A stretch of 26,918 nt of DNA from Chara braunii (Eukaryota > Streptophyta > Charophyceae > Charales > Characeae). The position numbers were made by a program, and so were the translations under genes. The stretch lies in contig BFEA01000128.1 of NCBI GenBank assembly GCA_003427395.1, positions 1,377,606 through 1,404,523 of the forward strand, given 5' to 3'. Below are positions 1 through 9,239 of the stretch, piece after piece. Positions within the stretch are counted from its first letter, which is position 1; each line of letters opens with the position of its first letter. The notes under the pieces are model-generated. The model ran no database searches, had not been told where the DNA came from, and worked only from the letters and a program-made list of their open reading frames with translations.

Positions 1-26
1 GGGGGGGGGGGGGGGGGGGGGGGGGG
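1..26. other. Poly-G run at the left edge
   Basis: The window opens with 26 consecutive G. A run this pure at the very edge is more likely a sequencing or assembly end artefact, such as no-signal G calls, than biology. It suggests the left edge is a contig end. Confidence 0.6.
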
Positions 27-483
27 AACTTCCGGAAAAGCTAGTTTAAATCGATGAAGAGATTCACATATTTTGGGCCAAGCAGCAGCAGCAGCAGAAA
101 ATACTCTGTATAGGATTGCTAGGAATGAGATCATAAAGTTTGTTGTTTGGCTTGGGCTGGGCTGGTCACACGGGTGAGGGAACTGAAAATTGTTGGATAA
201 TCAGTGGGTACCATCAAAAACGCCCTGGAGCAGGCTGCTGCGAGGAGGGAAGTTTTTTTTTTTTTGCCTTAAAATAAGAGGAGAAAAGGCAACAGCCTTT
301 ACGTGCCATCTTTGAATTGACCAGCCCCAGGTTAATTCACAGTTATTTTCACCCATGAAGACTCGTCTCATTTCGCCCGCATTCGAACTTGGGTGGGTGT
401 TTTAACAATTTGTGGGCGAAGCAACTGAGCTAGAGGAGGGTTGTTTTTGGGGGGGAATGCGAGGGCCTTTTTGGAAAGGTACA
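27..483. other. Unannotated stretch, no gene seen
   Basis: There is no convincing coding frame. It holds a short CAG run near 83-99 and a T-run near 252-265. The G-rich block near 449-456 leads into the repeat that follows. Nothing else is recognisable. Confidence 0.5.
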
Positions 484-577
484 GGGGATCCATTGCTGGG
501 ACCTTGGGGGCCACTTGCTTCTGAGAAAGACCCATCCTCAGAGAAGTGAGCATCTTTGCATAGGCATACTTGGGTCT
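484..577 (+). repeat. Direct repeat, copy 1 (flanks trnQ)
   Basis: This roughly 95-bp stretch recurs at 911-1011 with scattered substitutions and small gaps. Shared pieces include 'ggggccacttg' / 'gggggccacttg' and 'tttgcata'. The two copies lie on either side of the tRNA-Gln gene and the fold-back, so the interval may have been bracketed by a duplication. Confidence 0.65.
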
Positions 578-685
578 ACCATCTTCGCCCGAATAGAACT
601 CCCGGTCATTATGGCTGTATCTGGACTGAACACTGCACCAAATGCGGCTATAATGACCGGGCGTTCTATTCGGGTGAAGACGGTA
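577..685. repeat. Fold-back with 36-bp arms
   Basis: Positions 577-612 are the reverse complement of 650-685 with only three mismatches. The arms carry 'cccgaatagaac' and its complement. The loop is 37 nt, and its edges still pair partly through transitions. It could be a tiny MITE or a fold-back element. No target duplication was identified. Confidence 0.8.
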
Positions 686-725
686 GTGGCATCCTATAGA
701 TTTTTTTGAATAAAAAATGCAAAGA

Positions 726-797
726 CTGGGGTAGAAGGACTCGAACCTCCGAATGACAGGGCCAAAACCCGTTGCCTTACCACTTGGCTATACCCCA
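726..797 (-). tRNA. trnQ-UUG: tRNA-Gln (UUG anticodon), plastid-type
   Basis: On the minus strand this is a complete 72-nt cloverleaf. The 7-bp acceptor stem TGGGGTA/TACCCCA is perfect and is followed by discriminator G. The D stem is GCC/GGC. The anticodon arm is acggg-ttttggc-cctgt with one G-U pair and reads anticodon TTG. The T arm is ggagg-ttcgagt-ccttc. The sequence matches what I know of plastid/algal trnQ-UUG and not the nuclear cytosolic tRNA-Gln. Flanks do not look like the usual plastid neighbours, so it is probably a plastid piece moved to the nucleus. An A-box-like TAGCCAAGTGG, a perfect B-box GGTTCGAGTCC and a T6 run about 11 nt past the 3' end mean Pol III could still transcribe it. 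Either a plastid-derived nuclear copy or a retained functional gene is possible. Confidence 0.88.
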
Positions 798-910
798 TAC
801 GAAATGAAACTATATAGTATATAATACTTTAAAAGTCTTGTATTGTAATAAAAGACCATAAAAACCAAAAAGGGTATTTTTTGGGAAATTTTGGCCAATT
901 CTGGCCCCCC

Positions 911-1011
911 AGGGAACCCCTTGCTGGGGGGACCTTTGGGGCCACTTGGTGCTTAGAACAACCCACCATCAGAGAAAAAGCTGGTACCTTTGCATAGTCG
1001 TCCTCGGGCCT
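911..1011 (+). repeat. Direct repeat, copy 2 (flanks trnQ)
   Basis: This is the partner of 484-577, in the same orientation. A second small motif, 'ttttggcca', occurs near 891 and again near 1055, so this repeat cluster extends a little to the right. Confidence 0.6.
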
Positions 1012-2828
1012 AAATTAAATAGTAGTTTTGCGGCTTTGCCATTGTTTAGCGTATTTTTGGCCAACTCTGCCCCCCTCCTCCGGACTCTTCTGGCCGAAGG
1101 CGACCTCTTTTGACCTGGGCCTGTTTTTTTGTAGTATCAGGTGTCACATTTGTCTAAGATATCATTCATATTTGAGGATGGCACATGGGTAAAGATGAAG
1201 GGGCACCGTTGTCCACATTTTCTGTGGAGGTTGGGGCGCAAGGTGCTGTTTCCAGTGACGAAGACCACTCAAACCACCAGTACCTGTCTCACAGCTATTG
1301 ATGCCGAGGCTAAAACTGCCCTGCGCGCGAGGAAAAAATTAGCCGACGCGGGCCTGATTTTGGCTGCCGCCGCCAGCCATTTTGCGCTGGTTGTCCCGAG
1401 CCTGCCCGCCTCCCATGGTAACTGGCGGGCATTTGTTTTTCAAGCAGGAAAAGGTGCTGGTGGTTCAAAGATTATCATTCGTCTTTCGGGACGGCACATG
1501 GGTAAAGACGGAGAGAGGGACCTTCGTCCGCATTTTGTGCAGAGGTTGGAGCATCCGGTTTCAGATGGATGGTGGTGCATAACCAGCTGGGAGGGGTGCA
1601 ACTGTCCTGAAGGAATTGGGAGGCAGCTCAAGCGGCTTTCTCCTCCGGTGCCTGTTTGTTTTCTCGACGGACAAAAAAAGACCTGGTGTTACAGACCTGG
1701 TGCCGGTCTGCGTTCTGGCCATGAAACGAATCCGTGGGAACATGTTTCTTGTCGTCAGAGGCTAAGGACCTGGTGTTAAATATCTGGTCCCACGGATTTG
1801 TTCCGTCCATGTTTTTTTTTTTTTTTTTTTTTTAATGTTACATGCCGTCAGAGGCGAAAGAGGCCGCTTTATCTTATACAGGTGCCTTCACACTAGAGTC
1901 AAGAATATATCATCTCGAGTCTTCCTATGCACAAGACTCGTCAATATTTGGTGGTCGATTCAGCTCCTCCAGGCTCTCCCACTTCGTGGCGCGGGCTGCT
2001 TCACAAGTAGAGGAGAGAGGCAAGCATCGAAGCATTTGGACCTGAAGTTTGACGGTTCCTTGGTTGTGGATCCGAGAGATTGGCGGTTGCCACTGAAGTT
2101 TGAGCATCATGTTCGAAAAGGGGTACCTTCTTGCTGCAGTTGTGTGTTTGTGTATGCAGTTGAAGACTGAACATCTGTGGGTGACTTGTTAGGAGGCGCA
2201 GGGATCGGTGGATTTGGTGGATTTCTCATTCTTCCCTGCCTGGTGACGGGGGAACCCTCTGGTCCGATGATGCTATTTGTGAGGGGGGCACAATTCATTG
2301 GGGGTGTCTTGTTTTTGCCAAGAAATAGGGGGCCTATGTCTTCGAGTCGGTGAGGGGATGTATTTTGTGGACAATTTCGCGTCGAAGAAATGCGAAGTTA
2401 AACCACCACAACGTGGCCCAGCGCTTTTTTTTTTTTTTTTTTTTTGGTTAACTTGGCCCAGCTCTTGATGCCGAGCCTAAACTTGCCCTGCGCGCCAAAA
2501 CAAATGAAGCGCCGCGGGGCTGCTTTTGGCTGGTGCCACCAGCCATGTCGGTTCGGTACCCAAACCCCCAAAATGTGCAGCGCGTTAACGTGCAAGAAAG
2601 ACCTTTGGATGTATGGGCCAAGTCCGGGTGGTTTAAACCATCAGTACCTCGCTCAGCTATCGGCCGCAGGCCTTCCTGTATACGCGCCGCAGCCTTAGGG
2701 GGGTCGGCCAAGGGAAGGCCCGGTCGTAGCGCGAAGGCCGGGCCCCGGTTCTGTAGGGACGACACTACTACAGAAAAACAATAAAAGAAAGAAGGGGGGG
2801 AAAAATGAAATACACAGAAGGAAAGTCC
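1012..2828. other. Repeat mosaic without a supported gene
   Basis: Two direct copies of a roughly 97-bp segment lie at about 1157-1256 and 1469-1565, sharing 'gcacatgggtaaaga'. A related pair, each beginning at 'gatgccgag', lies near 1300-1400 and 2468-2570. An inverted pair around 'aatccgtggga' lies at 1722-1740 and 1785-1803. T tracts fill 1812-1833 and 2425-2445. A 212-codon open frame (1141-1779) crosses the repeats, resembles no family I know, and I do not call it a gene. Confidence 0.5.
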
Positions 2829-2849
2829 CGCGCGCGCGCGAGAGAGAGA

Positions 2850-2889
<40 letters not shown>

Positions 2890-2924
2890 GCGAGTTCGCC
2901 GCGACCCTCCGTGCAGGTCGCCGC

Positions 2925-2998
<74 letters not shown>
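2829..2998. repeat. Compound microsatellite CG/GA/TC/TATC
   Basis: In order: a (CG)n block at about 2829-2840, (GA)n to 2884 with one interruption, a 40-bp GC-rich linker containing 'cggcgagttcgccg', (TC)n at 2925-2949, and (TATC)n to 2998. The GA and TC blocks are reverse complements and could fold into one long hairpin around the linker. Confidence 0.9.
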
Positions 2999-4235
2999 GC
3001 CAAGCGGGAAGATTCAACCCACTCGTTTTTCTTATTTCCTTTTTTTTTTTCGTCTTTTTTTCCCCATTTTTTTCGTGCCTATCACGCCAACGTTCGGGAT
3101 GCCTGCGCCCGGTAGTCCGAGCCTTGGCTCGGATCGGCGTACCGGTTGGCCGAGGCTCGGACTCGATAGCTGGGCCAGGTACTGGTGGCTTAAGGTCACA
3201 CACAGCGCACTCCTCTCGTGATCTGATTGACGATGTTAAAGCATTAGTACATGGGCACCTGGGCCGCGAGGTGCGAGACAAAAACGAGGGTGCCGATCGA
3301 ATTTATCAACGGCGGGCCCAGCGTTTGACGTTTCGGTCTCGTTTTCTTGTGGCGACAAGTTTCAGACTCCAAGGCTGGGGCCATGTACTGGTGGTTTAAG
3401 CAGACTATCAGGTGCACCTTTCGTCAAGACTGGAACATGAGACGTGGGGGGTCACTGGTTCCTCCCAGCAGCCACGCATGGGGCGCTGACCCCACTTCTG
3501 GCTCGCATGGGGATTTCCTATTCACTTGTGTGCCTATTCCAATGCTCTCTGAGAAGGTACCCTACTCTAGTCAGTCAACCCCCTGGTATCCAGGGTGATC
3601 AATGATGACAGAGAGTGGTTTCCCAGTTGTTCCAGAGGTGCCGAATTCGCCAAATGTTCCAGTATGATATAATTTGTTTTTTCGTAATAAGGGATGCTGG
3701 GCCCGGTTCTTACGTAGGGCTGGTTCTCGTTTGGCGAGTCGCAGGTGGGTCGCAAAGCACATTGGTCTTTGTGCCCAATGCGTTTCTAGTGACCCTGGAT
3801 GCAGAGAGTCGAGGACGTTTTTCAATTTTTTTTTGGCAAATTTTTCAGCTGATACTGAGGTTGTAGATGTAGAAGGAGAGCTTTTTTTTTTTTGCTGTGT
3901 TTCATGGAGGGGGCCTACAATTTGGTATGTGCCGGCTGCGTGCGTCCCTGGTTTCTGCAGGAGTGTGGGTCAAACAGAGCGTGTGAGCTCGAGGCCTGCT
4001 GGTGCACTGTTAGTTTCGATCGTAAACCACCACTACCTTTTTCCGTGTGGGCTGCCATCGGGCCCCCGAATCTTTAGGAGGGCCGAAACAAAACGACGGC
4101 CGCCGATGAGATTTATCCACGGCGTCGGCCTTGTCGGGCCCGGCCTCCAGTTTTTTAGGAGAAGGGTTTACCCTTGACTGGACCGAAACTCAAGAAGGAA
4201 TCAAAGATTCATTATCGATTTGCATTGGGGGTGGG

Positions 4236-4240
<5 letters not shown>
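2999..4240. other. Repeat mosaic without a supported gene
   Basis: It contains T-rich tracts (3033-3073, 3822-3836, 3882-3893), two copies of motif family 2 and one copy of motif family 1. A weak repeat pair lies near 3283-3318 and 4087-4124, sharing 'atttatc' and 'acggc'. Open frames here run through low-complexity sequence and resemble no family. Confidence 0.5.

Positions 4241-4314
<74 letters not shown>
4241..4314. repeat. (GA)n microsatellite
   Basis: An uninterrupted GA dinucleotide tract of 74 bp. It creates meaningless Arg-Glu and Ser-Leu open frames on the two strands. Confidence 0.97.
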
Positions 4315-4318
<4 letters not shown>

Positions 4319-4504
4319 TGTGTGGTCCCAACAGCGGGAAAATTAGTGGTGTTTTTTTTAACATTGATGTATTTTTTGCCTTGTCGTCCGCGTTCATTTC
4401 TTTAGCTGTGAAAGTTTTGTTGGCCGATATTTTGGCCTGAACCGATTTGTACTTTGCACCGAAGGTTGGCCAGTCTGCTCTTTGATCTTTCTCTGTTGTC
4501 GACG

Positions 4505-4538
4505 CTCTGTTCTGTTCTGTTCTGTTCTGTTCTGTTCT
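4505..4538. repeat. (TCTGT)n pentanucleotide repeat
   Basis: About six tandem copies of a TCTGT/TTCTG unit. Confidence 0.9.
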
Positions 4539-4722
4539 TTTTGATAGGCACTTGCACTCGCTACAGTTTATGAGTTGGTAGGTTAGTAACCCCAAGACAA
4601 AAATTAAATGATCCTCAATCATCCCAAATTATCGTCAATGATCATCAATCATGAATGTATTTCCATTATAAGGGACGCTGGGCCTGGTTCCCAGCACGTG
4701 CCGCTCCCCACGTATAGACTGG

Positions 4723-4725
<3 letters not shown>

Positions 4726-4756
<31 letters not shown>

Positions 4757-4781
4757 TTTTATAAAAAAAAAAAAAAAAAAA
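4726..4781. repeat. Long A tracts after a family-1 copy
   Basis: A29 at 4726-4754, the spacer 'ggttttat', then A19 from 4763. The first tract follows the family-1 core directly and may be its 3' tail. Confidence 0.75.
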
Positions 4782-4860
4782 GAAAGACAAGAATTGAGGC
4801 TTTGCCTGTCGGGGCGAGATTGGAGTAAGGGCAAGAATTGAGGCTTGGCTTTGCCTGTCT

Positions 4861-4968
4861 TGGGAATTGGAGTCAGGGTGAGATCCCACTGGCAAAGCGG
4901 ATTGCAGTAAGTATCTGAATGTGGACGTGTGTTTGAGGACAGGTGCAAAAAATTGCGGTTGATCTACT
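4861..4968 (+). repeat. About 108-bp repeat, copy 1
   Basis: A direct copy lies at 5962-6069 with roughly 90% identity by eye. A partial inverted copy is at 6089-6137. Just upstream, 'caagaattgaggctt' occurs at about 4789 and 4833, and again at about 5317. Confidence 0.8.
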
Positions 4969-5007
4969 CGTTACAGTTTATGAGGGTTTTTTTTTTTTTT
5001 TTTTTTT

Positions 5008-5179
5008 CCAATCTATTCGTGAGGAGCAACACGTGCTGGGAACCGGGCCCAGTGTCCCATATAGAAAACTACATAGGATTTTGAAAAAAAATGAGAGTTT
5101 GCAGTACCGGGGCCACTACCTGGCTTTGGCTAAGAGCTAGATTAAGAGAGACACACCTAGCACCCGACAGGGTTGTTCT

Positions 5180-5180
<1 letters not shown>
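5008..5180 (-). repeat. Family-1 copy (minus) and linked segment
   Basis: The core reads on the minus strand and its A tail is the T tract at about 4986-5007. The plus strand at 5156-5180 ends in 'ttgttctc' before an A tract, like the 3' part of the copy at 7979-7997. Confidence 0.55.

Positions 5181-5219
<39 letters not shown>
5181..5219. repeat. A39 tract
   Basis: Uninterrupted A run following 'gttctc', probably the tail of a retroposed copy. Confidence 0.85.
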
Positions 5220-5222
<3 letters not shown>

Positions 5223-5850
5223 ACCGAAAATAGGCAAGAATTCAGGAAAAGACTCTGAGACCCCCCTCCATCCTCGTTACCTCACTCCAGCAAGTCTTAC
5301 TGACTGCACCCCAAGACAAGAATTGAGGCTTTGCCTGTCGGGCCGCGCCGTCTATTGGTGGGGACTCTGGAAGTGACACCTGCTGGAAACTGGGTAGATG
5401 AGACTTCTTTATGTCCTGTTAACCAGACTTTGCGTTGGTGTCCATGTTCATTTCATTTCTTCAGCTGTGAAAGGGTTCTTGGAGGAGATTTTGGCTCCAA
5501 CAGAGTCGTTCATTTCTTTAGCTGTGAAAGGTAACCCCTATCTCTCGCTGTTGGAGCCTTTCCCCGTTGCCGACGCTCACTCTGTTCGACGATTGATTAG
5601 GAATTTGCAATTTTGCATGCTTTAACGGAACGGTTTAACCACCAGTACTTCCTAAAGTCGTGCCCGTAAACAAGCCAGGATTTTAGGAAATGTGCGGCCC
5701 ACTACAGGAGCGCCCAAATTCATCCGACTAGAAATGTTTCCACTCTATTTTTTCCCCTCCACGGCCGATAGCTGGGCCAAGTACTGGTGGTCTTACAGTT
5801 GTGAGCTGGCTGGTTGGTGACCCTGTCTCTCTCTGTTGCTGGCGCTTCAT

Positions 5851-5853
<3 letters not shown>
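5220..5853. other. Repeat mosaic, no gene seen
   Basis: It has partial copies of motif families 1 and 2. A motif around 'tcatttctttagctgtgaaa' occurs near 4394 and twice here, near 5453 and 5511. No supported coding frame. Confidence 0.5.

Positions 5854-5893
<40 letters not shown>
5854..5893. repeat. (GA)n microsatellite
   Basis: 40 bp of AG/GA dinucleotides. Confidence 0.95.
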
Positions 5894-5895
<2 letters not shown>

Positions 5896-5961
5896 TTATA
5901 TGAGCTTTCCATGTGAGCTGCCGGTGATGAGAAGTTTTGCTTATAGTAATCTGTCCGCTCT

Positions 5962-6137
5962 TGGGAATTGGAGTTAGGGAGGGATCCCACTGGCAAAGAG
6001 GATTGTAGTAAGTGTCTGAATGTGGACGTGTGTTTGAGGACAGGTGCAAAAAAGTGTGGTTGATCTACTTTTCAGCATGTGTGTGTGGAACACGTCCAGA
6101 TTCACACACTTATTCCAATCCTCTTTGCCAGTGGGGT
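5962..6137. repeat. Repeat copy 2 with inverted partner
   Basis: 5962-6069 is a direct copy of 4861-4968. Within it, about 5986-6032 is inverted at 6089-6137, sharing 'cactggcaaagaggattg', and leaves a loop of roughly 56 bp. The result is a fold-back with arms near 47 bp. In translation all three copies share the string NPLCQW, which I attribute to DNA identity and not to a protein. Confidence 0.8.
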
Positions 6138-6259
6138 CTGGCCCTGAGTACAGTTGGTTGGGAAGTTGTCGGAATAGAATCATACGTGAAGAAGAATTTC
6201 AAAAAGAAAAGAAAGTGCAGCAGTCCACCCTGCTGAGCTGGCAGGGTCGTTTCTCTTTT

Positions 6260-6291
<32 letters not shown>

Positions 6292-7126
6292 TTCTTTGGA
6301 AAGCCTTGCGACCCGTCGATCTGCAACTCTGAGCATTGTCTTTTGCCTTGGGCACTGGGCCCTATTAAAAGGAAAGGAGAACAGTTCGCATAAAAAAGAA
6401 AACTTAAACCACCAGTACTTAATGAGGTGATAAGAGCAGCCCCATTCAGTGGGTCCCAGCGATCGAGGCTCCATCTATTGGTGGGGAGCTACACCTGCTG
6501 GAAATCGGGTCCGGATCCCTGTACAATGATGTGTGTCAGCTGGAAATCGGGTCCAGCGTCCCTATACAGTGATGTGCGAGGGAGGATGTCATGCTGCGCA
6601 TCCGATACTGTGTGAGTGTGATTGTAAAATCTGTATATATGTGGTATGGAGCTCAAGCCCCTTTCCACCGTGTCTGCCATATCTCCCTATGGCGCGGAAG
6701 GCATTTATTACTTCCCATGTTTAGGGAAGGATTGACCCCCTGGCCCCGTAGCCTAAACCCTAACGAAAAGGATTTTCATCACGCACCCCGACAAGCATCT
6801 CGAATCAACGCGCAAAAACCCGATCAACCTACCTCCCAGGTTGTAGGAGAGGCTGGATTCTAGACATATTGAGGGTCACCCTCCGCACTCGGCCTACCAC
6901 TCTAGGCAGACCTCTAGAGTGTCCATCTTGATAGGGGCCGCTGCCTCGGCTTCCCAGCTTCAAGGTACCGCAGGCAGTGTCGAGAAGCCATCTGACGGAG
7001 GCCGAACCTATGGGCGCTCCGCGGATTGCCCTCTAATAGAATATAATAATATATTAATTAATATAATTATAATTACTATTGCAGTATTACTTATTATCTA
7101 GAAATTAAATTCAGGAAGGGGCTAGG
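6138..7126. other. No supported gene; T tract, family-1 copy and AT-rich block
   Basis: A T-rich tract with single C interruptions fills about 6256-6295. A family-1 copy is at 6467-6520. A telo-box-like AAACCCTAA lies at 6755-6763. An AT-rich block at 7040-7100 precedes the open frame at 7127. No family could be assigned to the short frames here. Confidence 0.45.
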
Positions 7127-7603
7127 ATGGGGGAAGGGGACGCAGCAGAAATAGTCATACAATTAATAGAAACTGAAATAAGAGTGCAATGGCAAAAAGT
7201 TCAGGAAAAGATAGCACATTTGGTTCAAGGAAAGATAGCACATTTGACACAGAAAGCAGACATTACAAAAGAAATCAGTGAACTTCTGCGCAGACTGGTT
7301 CGGAGGGCACAGGGGAGGCGGGATGGCACACATCGTTTGGCCCGGGGAAAGAGTGAACGAAAAGGGAGGCAAGTAATTCACCAAGATTACCAACTCAAGT
7401 TGCACGAATGGCTTCAGGTCAACCCGGACATTCCAATGAAGAGTCCAGGAGGATTTCCAGATATGTTCCCCCCGGCATCCGAACAACGGCGCGCGCGAAG
7501 GAACCACCGACAGCTTCGGCCCACAGCCGGATGCCACCCCCNGCCCAAAACGTACCGACAGCGAAGTGCACCGCCTCATCTCTCCATCGAGAAACGCGGG
7601 TGA
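7127..7603 (+). CDS. Unrecognised open frame, 158 codons
   Basis: It opens with an ATG after an AT-rich stretch and ends at TGA. The first 60 or so residues look helical and charged, with a short internal repeat (EKIAHL near residue 27 and GKIAHL near 35). The rest is rich in Arg, Pro and Gln. There is an N at 7542, so one residue is unknown. A second frame overlaps from 7408 to 7761 and is also basic and Pro-rich, so a frame change here is possible. The layout of a helical front and a basic, proline-rich back would suit a nucleic-acid-binding Gag or LINE ORF1 remnant, but I see no zinc knuckle or RRM. Neighbours are all repeats. I cannot name it, and it may be chance. Confidence 0.25.
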   Translation: MGEGDAAEIVIQLIETEIRVQWQKVQEKIAHLVQGKIAHLTQKADITKEISELLRRLVRRAQGRRDGTHRLARGKSERKGRQVIHQDYQLKLHEWLQVNPDIPMKSPGGFPDMFPPASEQRRARRNHRQLRPTAGCHPXPKTYRQRSAPPHLSIEKRG

Positions 7604-8124
7604 AGAGAGAAACGAATGCACCACGCTTCCAACACGCCCGGACGGACGGAAAGCCTCCACCTGTGCACGGGGGCGCAAAAGGAACACAACCCCTGCCCCC
7701 TGCAATGGTTTGGGCAGGAGTAAGGAAAGAGCAATGTAGTATTCTGCTTACAGGGCACTAGATTTTCAGGGCGGATCAGGCGTCCTTCAGTGGGTTGAAC
7801 AGGTACCCTTAGGCAGCAGTCATCACAGTGGTGCAGGCTTACCAATAAACAAGTTCAAGTTCAATGTAATGGGATCCTGGACCCGTTTTCCAGCAGGTGA
7901 AGCTCCCCACCAATAGATGGAGCCTCCAGGGAAATGCGAGAGGGGTCTGCTCTTATCAGCTCCTCTAGCACCAACCCTGGTGTTCTCAAAAAAAAAAGCA
8001 TTCCATTTATTCGAGGAGTTTCCCACATACAGTGGAGTTTCCTATTTCTAGTCGCCTGCAAGAAAGTAAGGCAATGCACTCACTGACTGGCCTCTACAAC
8101 AATGCGCGCTCTTGCGCCTCATGT
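7604..8124. other. No gene; contains a longer family-1 copy
   Basis: A plus-strand family-1 copy begins at 7866 and can be followed through 'tgctcttatca' and 'ctctagcacc' to 'gttctcaaaaaaaa' at about 7982-7997. That makes a unit of about 130 bp with an A tail. The rest shows nothing recognisable. Confidence 0.5.
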
Positions 8125-8951
8125 TGTGACGTCCAACCCTCACGCCCAGCGTGACTTCCTGTTTTCGGAGTGGGAGGGGGCTTGAAAGTGTGTAGTAGGG
8201 TTGTGCCAAGGACTTTAGGAAAGTGGGGGTGGAGTCCCAGGCCGGAACTGAGATCCCCGGTGCCAAGTTTCAAGGACAGGAATGCAAGTGATTCAGCGTA
8301 GGACCAGATTTTTGGTTTTGCCCTTCTTAGAGCCGAGCGGCTAGTTTCGTCGGCCTCGTCGGATGTCTCTCTGTGTAAACACTTGTCATCGACGGGTTTC
8401 GCAGATCACGGATCTGACGTGGACGGCCTCAGCCGGAGACTGTGTTCTCGACGCTCATCTTCGGAATGGGTTTGTCTGACAAATCACGCGGCTCGATAGG
8501 TGTAGTACTGCTGGCACTCAGACCATGACCTTCGTGGCCAATAGAGGGCTATCGACTCCCAAGGGACGACCGTTAGATTGTGATAAGGGAGAAGGAGATA
8601 GAATGGAGGGAAGTTGGTTTCAATGGCGATGAATCCTGATGTTATGTAGTGCTGGTGGTTACGAGTGTCAGGGTAATTCGGGATTTTGGAATTCTGTCCG
8701 ATGGCCCTCTGGAAGTCCCAGACACACAAGCGATCGTTCTCAATTTGGCAGGGATAGGTCGGGAGCCCTAAGTTCGATTGGGGGAAGAGTTGTTCGTTTT
8801 CCCAGTATTCTCGGTACTCAGGGTCCCTTAAACAGGCACGATCGGTGATCCAGAATAGAACACCGACGTCCATATTTTGCAAAAAGGACTTAGCCCACTC
8901 ATTCGTGTGTACCAGGCGCGATAGGGTCAGGGACGGATCATGCAGACACAA
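8125..8951 (-). mobile_element. Diverged LTR fragment related to 14283-16526
   Basis: It starts with the same TGTGACG terminus as the LTR at 14283. 'cctcacgcccagcg', 'gtgccaagga' and 'gggaaagtggggg'-like blocks follow in the same order as in both LTRs at 14.3 and 25.0 kb. Further right it encodes the same LTR-internal protein-like block on the minus strand. Similarity is lost beyond about 8950, so it is a truncated or strongly diverged LTR. No internal gag/pol lies next to it. Confidence 0.7.
8484..8951 (-). pseudogene. LTR-internal frame, diverged copy
   Basis: This 155-codon frame starts at a non-ATG codon. Its residues 101-140, encoded at 8532-8651, align without gaps to residues 108-147 of the frame inside the left LTR. 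By hand I count 24 identities in 40, around SGF, FPPF, LPY, VVPW and WPR. Outside this block similarity is weak. It is either the remnant of a protein carried inside this LTR family or a conserved nucleotide element that happens to be open. Function is unknown. Confidence 0.45.
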
Positions 8952-9239
8952 GTATACGTGATAACTGCGCGATAGGGTCGTGTAGTGAAGCTAGGCCCTC
9001 TGCCATGCGCCATGTTGCGCACACAGTAGCATATTCTTTTTATCTACTGTGGGCCCTCCAGCCCCACCCGCAACGAACCTCCACCATGACTGGTTACTGT
9101 GTCGGTACTCCTGAACTCACAAAATCTGCAGTGCAGGCTGGTGGTGTAATGCTAAGGGTGAAATCAGATGGAGAAGAGGTTGGGTTGGGATGAAGAAACA
9201 GCAGCAACAGGATAAAACAAGGTAAGGCAAAACAACTAT
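8952..9239. other. Spacer, nothing recognised
   Basis: No coding frame or repeat relation was identified between the diverged LTR and the MITE-like element. Confidence 0.4.

Larger units (their letters stand above)
1271..6420. repeat. Dispersed short motif family 2, nine copies
   Basis: A 17-30 bp motif close to 'ccaggtactggtggttta', often preceded by 'gctggg', recurs nine times in about 5 kb. Minus-oriented copies are near 1271-1299, 2397-2424, 2637-2666, 4022-4037, 5632-5650 and 6402-6420. Plus-oriented copies are near 3165-3194, 3372-3400 and 5766-5793. The copies sit next to microsatellites and homopolymer tracts. They may be termini of degraded elements. I do not recognise the family. 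Confidence 0.6.

Noticed and set aside
1141-1779. 212-codon frame
   Set aside because: It starts at GTG, crosses two direct repeat copies and resembles no family. The frame differs between the repeat copies.
2805-3399. Two open frames of 138 and 181 codons
   Set aside because: They run through GA, TC and TATC repeats and encode only low-complexity strings.
4131-4622. Open frames on both strands across the GA tract
   Set aside because: Products of the 74-bp dinucleotide repeat, with no domain outside it.
6755-6763. Telomere repeat or telo-box AAACCCTAA
   Set aside because: A single nonamer is expected by chance in this length and no gene with a plausible promoter follows.
7542-7542. N taken as a scaffold gap
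   Set aside because: Single N's at 7542 and 21517 keep reading frames open, so they are ambiguous bases. Only 16224 may mark an assembly problem.
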